Shown here piece after piece: positions 37,271 to 46,500 of a stretch of DNA of 64,000 nt. The notes under the pieces were generated by a model. It ran no database searches, was not told the origin of the DNA, and saw nothing but the letters and a program-made list of their open reading frames with translations. A program made the position numbers and the translations under genes. The stretch's first letter is position 1. Every line of letters starts with the position of its first letter. Source of the stretch: Planctomycetota bacterium (GTDB lineage: Bacteria; Planctomycetota; Planctomycetia; Gemmatales; Gemmataceae); contig VGXS01000012.1 of NCBI GenBank assembly GCA_016873225.1, positions 41,869 to 105,868 on the forward strand. The letters are read 5' to 3'.

Positions 37271-38344
37271 TCAATTCTTCTTCAGGTTCATCCGGCAGCC
37301 GGTCTCCGGAGGCACGGATTCGCCAACCTTGTCCACCGGGTGGTTGAACAGGTATTTCCAAACATCCTCGTGGATGTACTTGCCCGCAGCGTCCTTGACA
37401 GCCGATCCGCCGGGGGTGACGGCACCATGGGCCCTTTTTTCGTCGCCCTTCACATCGGCGTCGGTAACCAGCCTCCGGCTATCTCCATAGGGCGCAAGAA
37501 CCTTGTCGACATTCACCACCGGCCCGAACTTGTTGAGGCCCAACAGCAACCATGACCGGCAATAATGATCCCCCTTCCATCCGCCATCGAGCACATGGCT
37601 GAAACCGAAGAAACGGTTTCCCGGTGTCGCCGAGGGGAGTCCCTGCCAAGTCTCGTACTGGTCGCGCGGGCCGCAGAGCATGACCACCCTGCCCACCTTC
37701 TGATGAATCGCGAAACGCGCGGCCGTGGTGGACCCGTGCGAACTGCCGGCCATCGTGACCTTGTCCCAGAGGAGGTCGTCGCCGCCGGGGGCGATGAACT
37801 GCTCCCAATGACCCGGCGGATTCGCCTTGGCGAGGCGCTTGACCAGTTGCAGGGCGCGTTCCTTCATGCCGTCAGGCTTGGGGATCACCACGAGGCCGGA
37901 ATGGTCTTCACCGGTGGCGGCCTCGAGGCGGATCTTGCCCAGGTGCATCGTGTCGGCGGGCGGGGGTTCCTTGCCGAAGGTTCCAAACCAGCCATTGGCG
38001 TAATGCACCTGGATGGCGTGCAGGCCGTATCCGGCAAGCCGGTCGAACAACTGGCCGTTGTGCCCCATCAGCCAGATTACCAGCCGGCCTTGCGGCTTCA
38101 CCCTGGTGTCGACCGCGGCGTTCTCGAAGTCGGCGGGCTTGCCATCCTTCTCGAAGACGAATCCCAATTCGGGATGAGGCTTGGCGCGCGGATCGATCTC
38201 GCTGGCCCGGAACTTGAAGTCGTAGCGGCGGGCATCGCCGGCGGCGGCATCGGGCGCGCGCTTGGCGCGGATATCCTGGGCTGAAGCCGCGACAACACAG
38301 CTCATCAACAAGGCCATGGACGGCAGGGAGGCGAGTGGTTTCAT
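37271..38344 (-). CDS. secreted alpha/beta hydrolase of the BPSS1187 type
   Basis: A 357-residue protein with signal peptide MKPLASLPSMALLMSCVVAASAQ. RLVIWLMGHNGQLFD is the hydrolase strand and oxyanion region. VTMAGSSHGSTTAARFA is the nucleophile elbow with GSSHGS, the signature of BPSS1187-like family proteins. CGPRDQYETWQ and a late HEDVWKYLF may supply the acid and base. The substrate is unknown. It is divergent from another hydrolase at 38433, and upstream of CIA30 in the same unit. Confidence 0.75.
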   Translation of the reverse strand: MKPLASLPSMALLMSCVVAASAQDIRAKRAPDAAAGDARRYDFKFRASEIDPRAKPHPELGFVFEKDGKPADFENAAVDTRVKPQGRLVIWLMGHNGQLFDRLAGYGLHAIQVHYANGWFGTFGKEPPPADTMHLGKIRLEAATGEDHSGLVVIPKPDGMKERALQLVKRLAKANPPGHWEQFIAPGGDDLLWDKVTMAGSSHGSTTAARFAIHQKVGRVVMLCGPRDQYETWQGLPSATPGNRFFGFSHVLDGGWKGDHYCRSWLLLGLNKFGPVVNVDKVLAPYGDSRRLVTDADVKGDEKRAHGAVTPGGSAVKDAAGKYIHEDVWKYLFNHPVDKVGESVPPETGCRMNLKKN

Positions 38345-38432
38345 GGGTGGATCCGGAACCTTCGAAAGGCCTTCGTTAAATCTTGCAAACTCTTATATCA
38401 TGACTATCCATTCATGGCCCGGAAAACATCCC

Positions 38433-39671
38433 ATGCGCACGACAGATCGAAGAACATTCACGGCCCTTGCCGCGGCGTCGTTCCTGCCCGCGCCGGAAGC
38501 CGCCTCGCCGGTGGAGGCGCTCAAGGCTTTCCTGCTGGTATCGCCCGCCAGCAGGCCGCCCGTGGGCACGCAACCCTTCGCGGGCCTGCCCCTCACGAAG
38601 GCGCAAGCCGCCTCGGCGCGCGCCATGCTGGCCGCCGACCTGCTCGACCAATCCCGCGCCGCCGCCGCCGGGGAGATGCCAGACAAGGGCGAGGCCACCA
38701 TTCGCGCCGACGGACAGGCCATGCGCTGCTCATTCCGCGTCTTTGGCAAGGCACCGCCGGCGGGGCACAGCCTGTGGATCTCGCTCCATGGCGGGGGCGG
38801 AGCGCCCGCGAAGGTGAACGACAGCCAGTGGGAAAACCAGAAACGGCTGTACACGCTTGAAGAAGGTGTTTATTGTTCGCCGCGATCCCCCTATGACACC
38901 TGGGACTTGTGGCACAAGGGCGCCATCGACGCCCTGCTCGAACGCCTCATCCTCGTGTCACGCCTGGCCTATGGCATCGACCTGGACCGGGTGTACCTAA
39001 TGGGTTATTCCGCGGGCGGCGACGGGGTGTATCAGGTGGCGCCGCGCCTGGCCGACCGATTCGCCGCCGCGGCGATGATGGCAGGCCACCCCAACGAGAC
39101 CCGCCCTGATGGCTTGAGAAACCTGCCCTTCGTGCTGCAGGTGGGTGAACTCGACAAGGCCTACAACCGAAGCGCCATCGCCAAGTCGTGGGGTGAAACG
39201 CTCGACAAACTCCACAAAGACGATCCCGGCGGCTACCGGCACCTGGTGAAAATCCACGAGGGCAAGGGACATTGGATGGATAGGCAGGACAGGCTCGCCC
39301 TGCCATGGATGGCGCCGCTCAAGCGCGATGCCGCGCCCGACCGCGTGGTCTGGCGGCAGGATGATGTCGTTCACCAGGCCTTGTACTGGTTGGCCGTCCC
39401 GGCGGGTCAGGCCCGCGCCGGGCAGGAAATCTCGGTTTCCCGCAAGGGAAACTCGTTCACGGTGGAAAAGGCCGCGGGTGTCGAAGCGGTCATCATCCGC
39501 CTCGACGACCGAGTGGCGAACCTCGACATGCCCGTCAAGGTCGGCCATGGCGGCAAGACCCTGTTTGAGGGCAAGGCCGTCCGCACGATCGCGACCATCG
39601 CCAAGACGCTTGAGGAACGGGATGATCCGGCCCTGGCATTCGACGCCGAGGTCAAGGTGGCGCTGGGTTGA
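38433..39671 (+). CDS. secreted alpha/beta hydrolase, esterase/depolymerase-like
   Basis: A 412-residue protein with start MRTTDRRTFTALAAASFLPA, a twin-arginine-like signal (RRTFT). SLWISLHGGGGAPAKV gives the oxyanion region, YLMGYSAGGDGVYQVAPRL the nucleophile elbow (GYSAGG), LQVGELDKAYNR a possible acid and HEGKGHWMD the histidine. The last 100 residues form a small beta domain (VSRKGNSFTVEKAAGVEAVIIRL). The substrate is unknown. It is convergent with the damaged ThuA gene, whose stop lies 22 bases beyond. Confidence 0.78.
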   Translation: MRTTDRRTFTALAAASFLPAPEAASPVEALKAFLLVSPASRPPVGTQPFAGLPLTKAQAASARAMLAADLLDQSRAAAAGEMPDKGEATIRADGQAMRCSFRVFGKAPPAGHSLWISLHGGGGAPAKVNDSQWENQKRLYTLEEGVYCSPRSPYDTWDLWHKGAIDALLERLILVSRLAYGIDLDRVYLMGYSAGGDGVYQVAPRLADRFAAAAMMAGHPNETRPDGLRNLPFVLQVGELDKAYNRSAIAKSWGETLDKLHKDDPGGYRHLVKIHEGKGHWMDRQDRLALPWMAPLKRDAAPDRVVWRQDDVVHQALYWLAVPAGQARAGQEISVSRKGNSFTVEKAAGVEAVIIRLDDRVANLDMPVKVGHGGKTLFEGKAVRTIATIAKTLEERDDPALAFDAEVKVALG

Positions 39672-39693
39672 TGGAGCGTCCGGAAACCCGGAA

Positions 39694-40452
39694 TTACTTC
39701 GCGCCCTCGGCGGCCCAGGCGACTCCTTGCGCGAGGAGTTTCTGGAACGGCTCGCCCTTCATCGCCGAGACATCGTGGCCGAGCACATTCTCCACCACGC
39801 GTCCCTTGCCGTAGCTGGCGACCTACACCACAGGCTCATGCTTGCCCGAGTTCTTCGGGTCGATCTTGGAATCCGCGAACGCGGTGGCCAGTACGGTGCT
39901 TTCTGGGAACATAACCGAGTTCTGGTATAGCTCATTAGGGCCATGCTTGAACTCGCTGACTCCGGCGGTGACGGGATGCTCATTGCGCACGGTGACGGTG
40001 AACGCGTGGGCCTTGCCATGGTTGCCTTGCTTGCGCCAACCGCCGGCGAGGGCTCGCTCGTATTCCTTGTCGAGCGGTGAATCGCTGGTGAAGGCCGAGG
40101 AGGCCCAGTAGTAGACATACAGTCCCTTGCCCTTGCTCACGGCGTCGAGGAACGCCTTCTTGTTGTCGTCGGACCAGACGCTGCCGGGGTTTTCCTTGGG
40201 CCCCTTGGGGGTGTTGCGGTAATTCAGCACGAAGGCGTCGAACTTGGCCAGGTTGTCGGGCGTGAGGTCCTTGCCCGGCGTTTCGCTGACCGTCACCTCA
40301 TGGCCGGCCTTGGAGAGGATTTCCTTGATGAGGGGAGCGGTCTGCTTCCAGGCGTGGAACTCGTCGCCTTTGATGATGAGTACCTTGGCCGCCCGCGCGG
40401 GGGAAACCAGGTTGGCCACTGTCAGGGCCAGCGTCAACATGATGCGCGTCAT
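39694..40452 (-). pseudogene. secreted ThuA-like protein with in-frame TAG
   Basis: A 253-codon frame with signal peptide (MTRIMLTLALTVANLVSPARA) and a ThuA body: VLIIKGDEFHAWKQTAPL, FDAFVLNYRNTPKG, GLYVYYWASSAF, NEHPVTAGVSEF. At 39823-39825, codon 210, a TAG interrupts it, and the same frame then reads VASYGKGRVVENVLGHDVSAMKG to a stop at 39694. In relatives this place is a tyrosine (HEPVVY followed by SYGKGRVF), so TAC or TAT to TAG is a one-base change. The truncated product would lack the conserved GKGRV...LGHD end. Sequence error is the main alternative. Confidence 0.75.
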
Positions 40453-40637
40453 GGGAAAGGGATTCCGTGGGAAACCGCGGACAACTCCGCCCGCGGCTTG
40501 GCTCCATCGAACTATACCGGCGCCATGCGGGCAAGAAACCCGATCTTTGCCCATGGCAACCGGTAAAACATTGGATGAATTGACCCGGCGCGCAACGCTG
40601 CACGATAGTATCTTTTGGCCGGTGGTTTCGAAGTCGC

Positions 40638-40772
40638 ATGTTGGGCCGACGCGCCACGCATGACGGCTTCGGCAAGGAACAGGAATTCGAGGGCACCGTC
40701 AGCGCCGAAATTGATGGCACCCCGATCCTGGGCGACTTCAAGGAGAAGGCCCACGCCGGGCACAAGCACTGA
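40638..40772 (+). CDS. small hypothetical protein (44 residues)
   Basis: An ATG at 40638 opens 44 codons: a charged peptide with EFEGTVSAEIDGTPILGDF and a histidine-rich end HAGHKH. It is in a gap between the divergent ThuA gene and the glycosyltransferase. TTGACC and TAGTAT elements upstream (about 40578-40609, spacing 19-20) could be its promoter. No clear ribosome site is seen. I do not recognise the family. The histidine end might bind metal. Confidence 0.35.
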   Translation: MLGRRATHDGFGKEQEFEGTVSAEIDGTPILGDFKEKAHAGHKH

Positions 40773-40784
40773 TCCCGCCGCGAC

Positions 40785-40921
40785 TCACCCGGGCCTCAGC
40801 GCCTTCCCGCAACCGGGGCAACGGAACGCCCACCCGCGGGCATGCCGACGCTCGCGCGCGATGGTGGAACGCCGCCCGAATCGGGCGCCGGGGAACGGAA
40901 AGGCGGGAAACCACCACCGGC
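40785..40921 (-). pseudogene. C-terminal fragment of an SprT-like protein
   Basis: Forty-odd codons read FPFPGARFGRRSTIARERRHARGWAFRCPGCGKALRPG before a stop at 40785-40787. This mirrors the end of the intact SprT-like protein at 43085-43585 (FPFRCACREWRFTIVRQRRHARG, then CPKC and LRPA). The first cysteine pair is lost here while the second, CPGC, remains. There is no start codon. It lies directly after the glycosyltransferase stop. It is a decayed partial copy or the relic of a second SprT gene. Confidence 0.7.
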
Positions 40922-42801
40922 TCAGGCGCGGAAGCGCAACGGTTCCATCATCTCAGAAGACACCATGTCCTTAATGGCGGATCCAAAATGACTGGCAAAG
41001 CCGGCCACATCGGCCAACGGCGAGTCGGAAACCTGCGACCTCAGGCGCCGCCTTGTTTGAGCCAGTTCGCTTGTTTCGGTTGCCAGCCTCGTGGCGATGG
41101 CAACATATTCATCCTCGGTACTCGCGATCCACTCGCTCCGGCCCAAGGCGCTGAGAATGCTGACACCCATCCGAAAGACCGATCGTTTTCCCGCCAGGCT
41201 GACCACGGGCACGCTCATCCAAAGAGCGTCGCAGGTTGTCGCGCCGCCGTTGTAGGGGAAAGGATCAAGCGCGATGTCAATTTCGCCGTAGGAAAGCATG
41301 TGGGCGCCGGAATGGACATGACCCTTCATTGTGACGCGGCCGGGGTCGATGCCGAGCACGCCAAAGGCGCCCCGGAAATAACCAACCGTGCCGGGGTCGG
41401 CGAAAAGCTTGGATTGGAGAAAAAGCCTGCTGCGCGGCACGGATTCCATGATCCGGGCCCAAGTCCTGATGGTTCCGGCGGACAGCTTGCGGACATTGTT
41501 GAGCGAGCCGAATGTCACGAATCCGTTGTCAAGGACGGGGAGCTTGCCGGGCGCGGGATAATCGGCGGTGTGCCTGTGGGCAAACTGCGTTCCGCGCAAC
41601 CGGATCAGCCGTTCCGTGTGGACCTCATCGCTGTCCGGACCGGGATCGGTATGGCTGTCGGTGACGCGGAAGTCGACGCACGGATGTCCCGTGGTTGCCA
41701 TGTATACAAGCCAGGAGGCGATCTGGGCGAAGGCCTGTGGCGGAGCATGGCGGCCCGGTTGCCGGAGGTGTGTCCGCACAGGTCGATGAGGATGTCCAGT
41801 TGGTCGTTCCGGATAAGCTCGGCGCACCGGTTGTCGTCCATGCCGTGGACCTGTCGCCATGCCAATGGCAACGACCTGATGAGCGCCGTGACCCCGTCCC
41901 GATTCTCGTTGGCGGCATAGCAAAAAACTTCAAAGGAAGACCGGTCAAGATGCTGAAGCAGGGGAGTGACAAACATCGCCATGGCATGCTGCCGGAAATC
42001 CGCCGAAAGGAATCCGACGCGCAGCGGCGCGGCTGGAAAATCGGGCCGGCACCGCGGCCTGCCGGGAACGGGCAGCAGCGAGCGCCCCCAGGCGACATGG
42101 GCGTTCAGGAACCCGGCATCATCCAGGTTTTGTTCGAACATCAGGTTGAACAACGTCCCGCTTTCGCTGTTGTGTTTGGCTTCCAGCCCTGAAGGATCGA
42201 TTTGGTTGGCTTTTCCGAACGCGTCCCGCCCCTCCGCGTGGCGGCCCTGATCGACAAGCGCGCATCCGAGGTTGTTCCAGGCACCGGCATGGCCGGCATG
42301 CAGCGCGATGGCCCGCCGGGCCGACGACTCGGCCTCGGACACGAGGCCCATCATTCGGAGCGAGTTCGACAAGTTGGCCCATGCGTTCGCGTAACCATCG
42401 TCCTGGGAAATGGCCTCGCGGTAGGCCCTCGCGGCCGATTCGTGGTCGCCAACCCCCTGCAGCGCGTTTCCCTCGTTGTTCAGCACGACTGAAAGTTGCC
42501 TCACCAAGGCCGATGAATGGCCGCTGAGCATTTTTGTCCGGATGATTTTCAAGGCCGGCTTGTAACTGGGCAGGAAACCCGGCCATCGGTTAAGGATTCC
42601 AAAAAACAAGGCCTCGGCCTTGGCATGGTTTCCCATATCGAGCAGCACCAACGCATGATTGTGCCACAGTCGAGGGTCCGGGGGCATTTCCGCGACGGCC
42701 TTGGCCAGCAGTTCACGCGCCTCTTCCAAGCGGCCCGCGCCGGCAAGCATCACCCCCCTTGTCGCGATTTCCAGGGGCAAATCTGCCGACGGATCAGACA
42801 T
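40922..42801 (-). pseudogene. TPR/O-GlcNAc-transferase-like glycosyltransferase, frameshifted
   Basis: The N-terminal part (from MSDPSADLP) has TPR repeats (LWHNHALVLLDMGNHAKAE, NAWANLSNSLRMMGLVSEAE, GAWNNLGCALVDQGRHAEG). It then enters the OGT/SPINDLY catalytic region with RVGFLSADFRQHAMAMFV and ILIDLCGHTSGNRAAML. Near 41728-41736 the frame is lost. The other frame continues with FAQIASWLVYMATTGHP, the counterpart of the family VQVTWLGYPATTG, then FVTFGSLNNVRKLS and DPFPYNGGATTCDALWM with the catalytic-site segments. A one-base indel explains it. The product, if repaired, is about 626 residues and probably glycosylates protein or a surface polymer. Confidence 0.78.
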
Positions 42802-42932
42802 CAGCTCCCCCGGTTCCAACAGCCTTCGCCAAGCCCATCGGCTAGCGCGCCCCCATGCCCCGACAACCAGCCATCCGCTTCCGCCCCGATCACATGATCA
42901 TCCCAAGTTTATCAGCCATCCGCGCAACCGGC

Positions 42933-43085
42933 CTAACGCGGCGTGATCCTCACGGTCACGGCATTCGCACCCCTTCCCAAGCCCAGCGACAACATGAAGC
43001 GCTTCCTTGTGAAACTGCGGACACCATCGTCCGCTGAACGGCCCCATGGATCCACCGAACCGCCATCAGGGTAAGCAAACCGCAT
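42933..43085 (-). CDS. small ORF coupled to sprT (50 residues)
   Basis: ATG 43085 overlaps the SprT stop as TGATG, an arrangement typical of translational coupling. The 50-residue product begins MRFAYPDGGSVDPWGRSAD and ends in a basic, glycine-containing tail with VTVRITPR. The same frame is open upstream into the SprT gene, so a chance extension is possible. I do not recognise it. Evidence is limited to position and stop/start overlap. Confidence 0.35.
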   Translation of the reverse strand: MRFAYPDGGSVDPWGRSADDGVRSFTRKRFMLSLGLGRGANAVTVRITPR

Positions 43086-43585
43086 CAAGCCGGCCGAAGG
43101 ATCGAAAGGCACTTGGGGCACGAATACACCATACCGCGGGCGTGCCGGCGCTGGCGCACGATGGTGAAGCGCCACTCGCGGCAGGCGCAGCGGAACGGAA
43201 AGGTGACGGCCGGTTGCCGGGCGGGAGTCGTCTCGTAGTCGTGGCAGCGCGTCGCGGGCAGGCCGAACGCCGCCATCACCGCCTTCCAACCGGGGCCATG
43301 GGGCCTGATCCTCGCCCGTCCGGCGATGACCCGGTCCACCACATGGGCCACCTCGTGCCCGACCGTGCGAACCAGAAAGTCCTTTTGGTTGCCCCTGAGC
43401 AACCCGAGGTTGAAGCGCAGGAAAGGATCCTCGCCCGCGGGAAACCACGCCTGCCCAGCCGTGCGCCCCTTCAGGTCGAAGAACACCCCCACCCGCTTGA
43501 ACACCCGGCCGAACCTCTCCTCGGCCAGGGCGAAATACCGCTCCACCGCGCGGGTGGCGGCGTCCCGCAACTCGGCATCGGTCAT
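43085..43585 (-). CDS. SprT-like zinc metalloprotease domain protein
   Basis: A 166-residue protein. VRTVGHEVAHVVDRVIAG holds the HExxH-type HEVAH zinc motif, and HGPGWKAVMAAFG is the downstream segment typical of SprT/Spartan (third histidine). The C-terminus carries a zinc ribbon: CHDYE, CACREW and CPKC. The family includes DNA-protein crosslink proteases in eukaryotes; the bacterial role is unclear. It starts three bases after the stop of the giant haem protein gene, so it is in that operon. A decayed C-terminal copy lies at 40785-40921. Confidence 0.86.
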   Translation of the reverse strand: MTDAELRDAATRAVERYFALAEERFGRVFKRVGVFFDLKGRTAGQAWFPAGEDPFLRFNLGLLRGNQKDFLVRTVGHEVAHVVDRVIAGRARIRPHGPGWKAVMAAFGLPATRCHDYETTPARQPAVTFPFRCACREWRFTIVRQRRHARGMVYSCPKCLSILRPA

Positions 43586-43588
43586 CCC

Positions 43589-46500
43589 CTACTCCACCAC
43601 CATCGTGCCGTTCATCACCATCCAGTGCCCCGGGAAGGTGCAGACGAACGGGTAGCGCCCCTTCTCGCCGGGAACCTGGAAGTGAATGGTGAACTTCTCC
43701 CCGGGAAGCACCACATCGGTGTGGGCGATGACATCGCCTCCGGAAGGAATGTACTGCCTGGCCAACGCCTCCGGATCCGAAATGAGGAGATTGGATTCGG
43801 CGCCGACCTTCTGCAAGGTTCCCGGCTTGAGCAGGGCCCAGTTGTGCGGCACCACATCGGGGTTCGCGAAGGTGAGCGCCAGCACCTCGCCGGCCTTGGC
43901 GCTGACAACCTTCTGCCTGAACGACAGGTTGGGCCCGGCTTCCACCTCCACCTTGCGCGCCCCCGCCATGGGGAAGCGCCAGCGGTTGGGCACCGCCTTC
44001 ACGGCCATCGCGATGTCGGTGAGGACGGGATGCGGCAGGATCGCCTTCGGCCTGGCGGCGTGGCCCGGATAGCCCGTGAAGTCGGGCGCCAGCTTGTGAG
44101 CCGTGGCGAACAGGTGGGTCGGCCGCCCCTCGCCGGTGCGCAGGAACACCTGCACCTGGTTGGCCGGCTGCAGTTCCGGCACCTCAAGGAACACGCCCTT
44201 GCCGCCGTCGGTGACATGGGCCGAGGCCACCTCGAGGATGTCGTGCCCCTTGAGGCCGTGGTGCCGGGCGGAGTATTCGGGGGAGCCGTAGCCCGGCCCG
44301 TAGCGGTAGTTCCACGACATCACGAGGCGGTTGGCCGGGTCCGCCACGGCGCGCGGATCGACGGGAAGGGAGTATTTCAGGTGGATGCCGTTGGCGTGAA
44401 CGCGGATGGCCACGGGTAGCTGAACCGGATCGCCCGTGTGGCGCACGCGCTGGACACCGCCATCGGCGAGCGCGTAGGTGCCCCATCCCTGCATGCCGAC
44501 GACATAAAGCTGGCCATCGGCGGGGCTGAAGCGGCCGCGGTGGGCGCCCGAGATGAACTCGCCGGGAAGGGGCACCACGGCCCCCTGGGGCTGCCCTTCG
44601 ACGGTGTCGCGCAGCAGCAGGAAATGCGAGCAGGCGCCGAAGGAAAAATGCAGGTCGAGTCCCTTGAGGGGACCCCACCGGTCGGAATCGATGAACGCCT
44701 GCCCGCCGGCGGAATTGTCGAGCCCCCTTGGCAGGTAAACCAGGGGCAGGTCGGGCGCCTTGCCGCCCCTGGGGCCGCCGAAGCCGTAAAAGCCCCCCTG
44801 GCGCGCTTGGCAGATCATGCTCGCCGGGGTCCAGTCGCCTTCGGAGCAAGGCACCGTGATCGCCCCGTCGGCCGAGACGCCGATGCCGTCGGGATTGCGG
44901 AAGCCCGTGGCGACCACGGATGCCGACTTGCCGTCGGGCGACACCCGCACCACGCCCTGGTTGCTGCTGGCGAAGACCAGCGAGCCGTCCTTTTCCCTTT
45001 GCAGGCCGCAGATGAAGTCGTGGCCGCCGGTGGAGGTCTCGAAGGCGTTGCAGAAGCACTCGTGGAAGTCGTATTCGCCATCGCCGTTGAGGTCCTTGAG
45101 CCGGGTGATCTGGTCGCGGCACAGCACAAGCGGATCGCCATCGACAACGATCATTCCCAGCGGCTGGTGCAGGCCCGAGGCCACCTTCCGCCACACCGGG
45201 GCCTGGAGGGCCCTGTCGATGCCATCCACGCGCCAGAGATCGCCCTGCATGGAACAGAGCAGCATGGCCCCTTCCGGCAGGAAGGCGAGGTCGCCGGGGA
45301 AAATCGGGCTGTTCCACGGGTTCTTCAGCGGCACGGGAATCGTGTCGATGGCGTAGGGCCGGCCCTTGCCAAGCTCCCCCTTCACGGGCAGTCGCTCGGG
45401 CCATTTGGCCGGCCCGCCCTTGGCCAGGCGCGCCAAGGGATGGCCGCTCCTGGGGCCGGCGACGCGCGTGAACCTCCCATTCTCCACCCAGGCGGAGTCG
45501 AGATGGTCGATGCCGTCGATGGCGTAGGCGAACACCACGCGGTTGCCGTGGCGGTAATGGCCCTGGTACGCGAACGGCTTGGCCGGCTTGGAGCCCTCGG
45601 GACGGGGCAGCAGGTCGCCGGCCGGCTTGAGGCCGTCCATGAACCCGTGGCGGATCTCGCCCATCCGGAGGAAACCGCCCTTCCACAGCGCCTCGTAGCA
45701 CAGGGTTTCGGGGTTGAAGCAGGCGGCCATCTCCCCGTTGTCGCCAAGCCGCACGCACACCCCGCGGCGCACCGTCAGGCCCGGGGCGCGGAACACCCCG
45801 GCCAGCACGGGCCCGAGGTCGGCGCGGGTCCATTCGGCGCCCTTCCAGGTGTTCTCGTTCTGGTTGCCCCAGTGCCCGTGCCTGCCCGATTCCAGGCCGG
45901 GAAACGCCATCACCACCGGCGGCCGGTCGTTCATGGCGGCGAAATGCAGCGCCTGCTTCTGGTAAAACTCATACAGCCTCTCCCGATTGGGGAACTTATC
46001 GTGCCAGGGCCAGTCGGCCGGGTCGATCGGGCCGCGCGCGAACTCGAAACCCGCCACCTTGTGCGCCACGGGAGGCTTGGGCAGCGCCCCGGCCACGGCG
46101 GGATCCTTGCCAAGCTCGAGCAGGAACCGGCACAGGTCGGCGAGGTCGGGTTCGGCCATCGCCTCCGCCAGGCCCGCCGGCATGAGGCTGCCGATGGCCT
46201 TGAGTTCCTCGATGTCGCCCCGGGGAACCGCGATCTCGTTGCCGGTCGTCGCCTCCCGGAACACCACCTTGGCGGCCGTTTCCGAAACCTTGTAGCCCTG
46301 CATCACCTTGCCGTCGGCGGTCGCCAGCGCGAAGGCCTGGTATCCCTCGCGCACGAGGTGGCCGGGATAAAGCACCCCCTCCACGACCACCTCGGGAGGC
46401 TGGCAACGGCCGATCTCGCTGAGGTCGGGGCCGACGACGCCCCCCTGCTGGCCCACCTTGTGGCACCCGAGGCAGGCATGTTTCGCCGAGGCGAACACCA

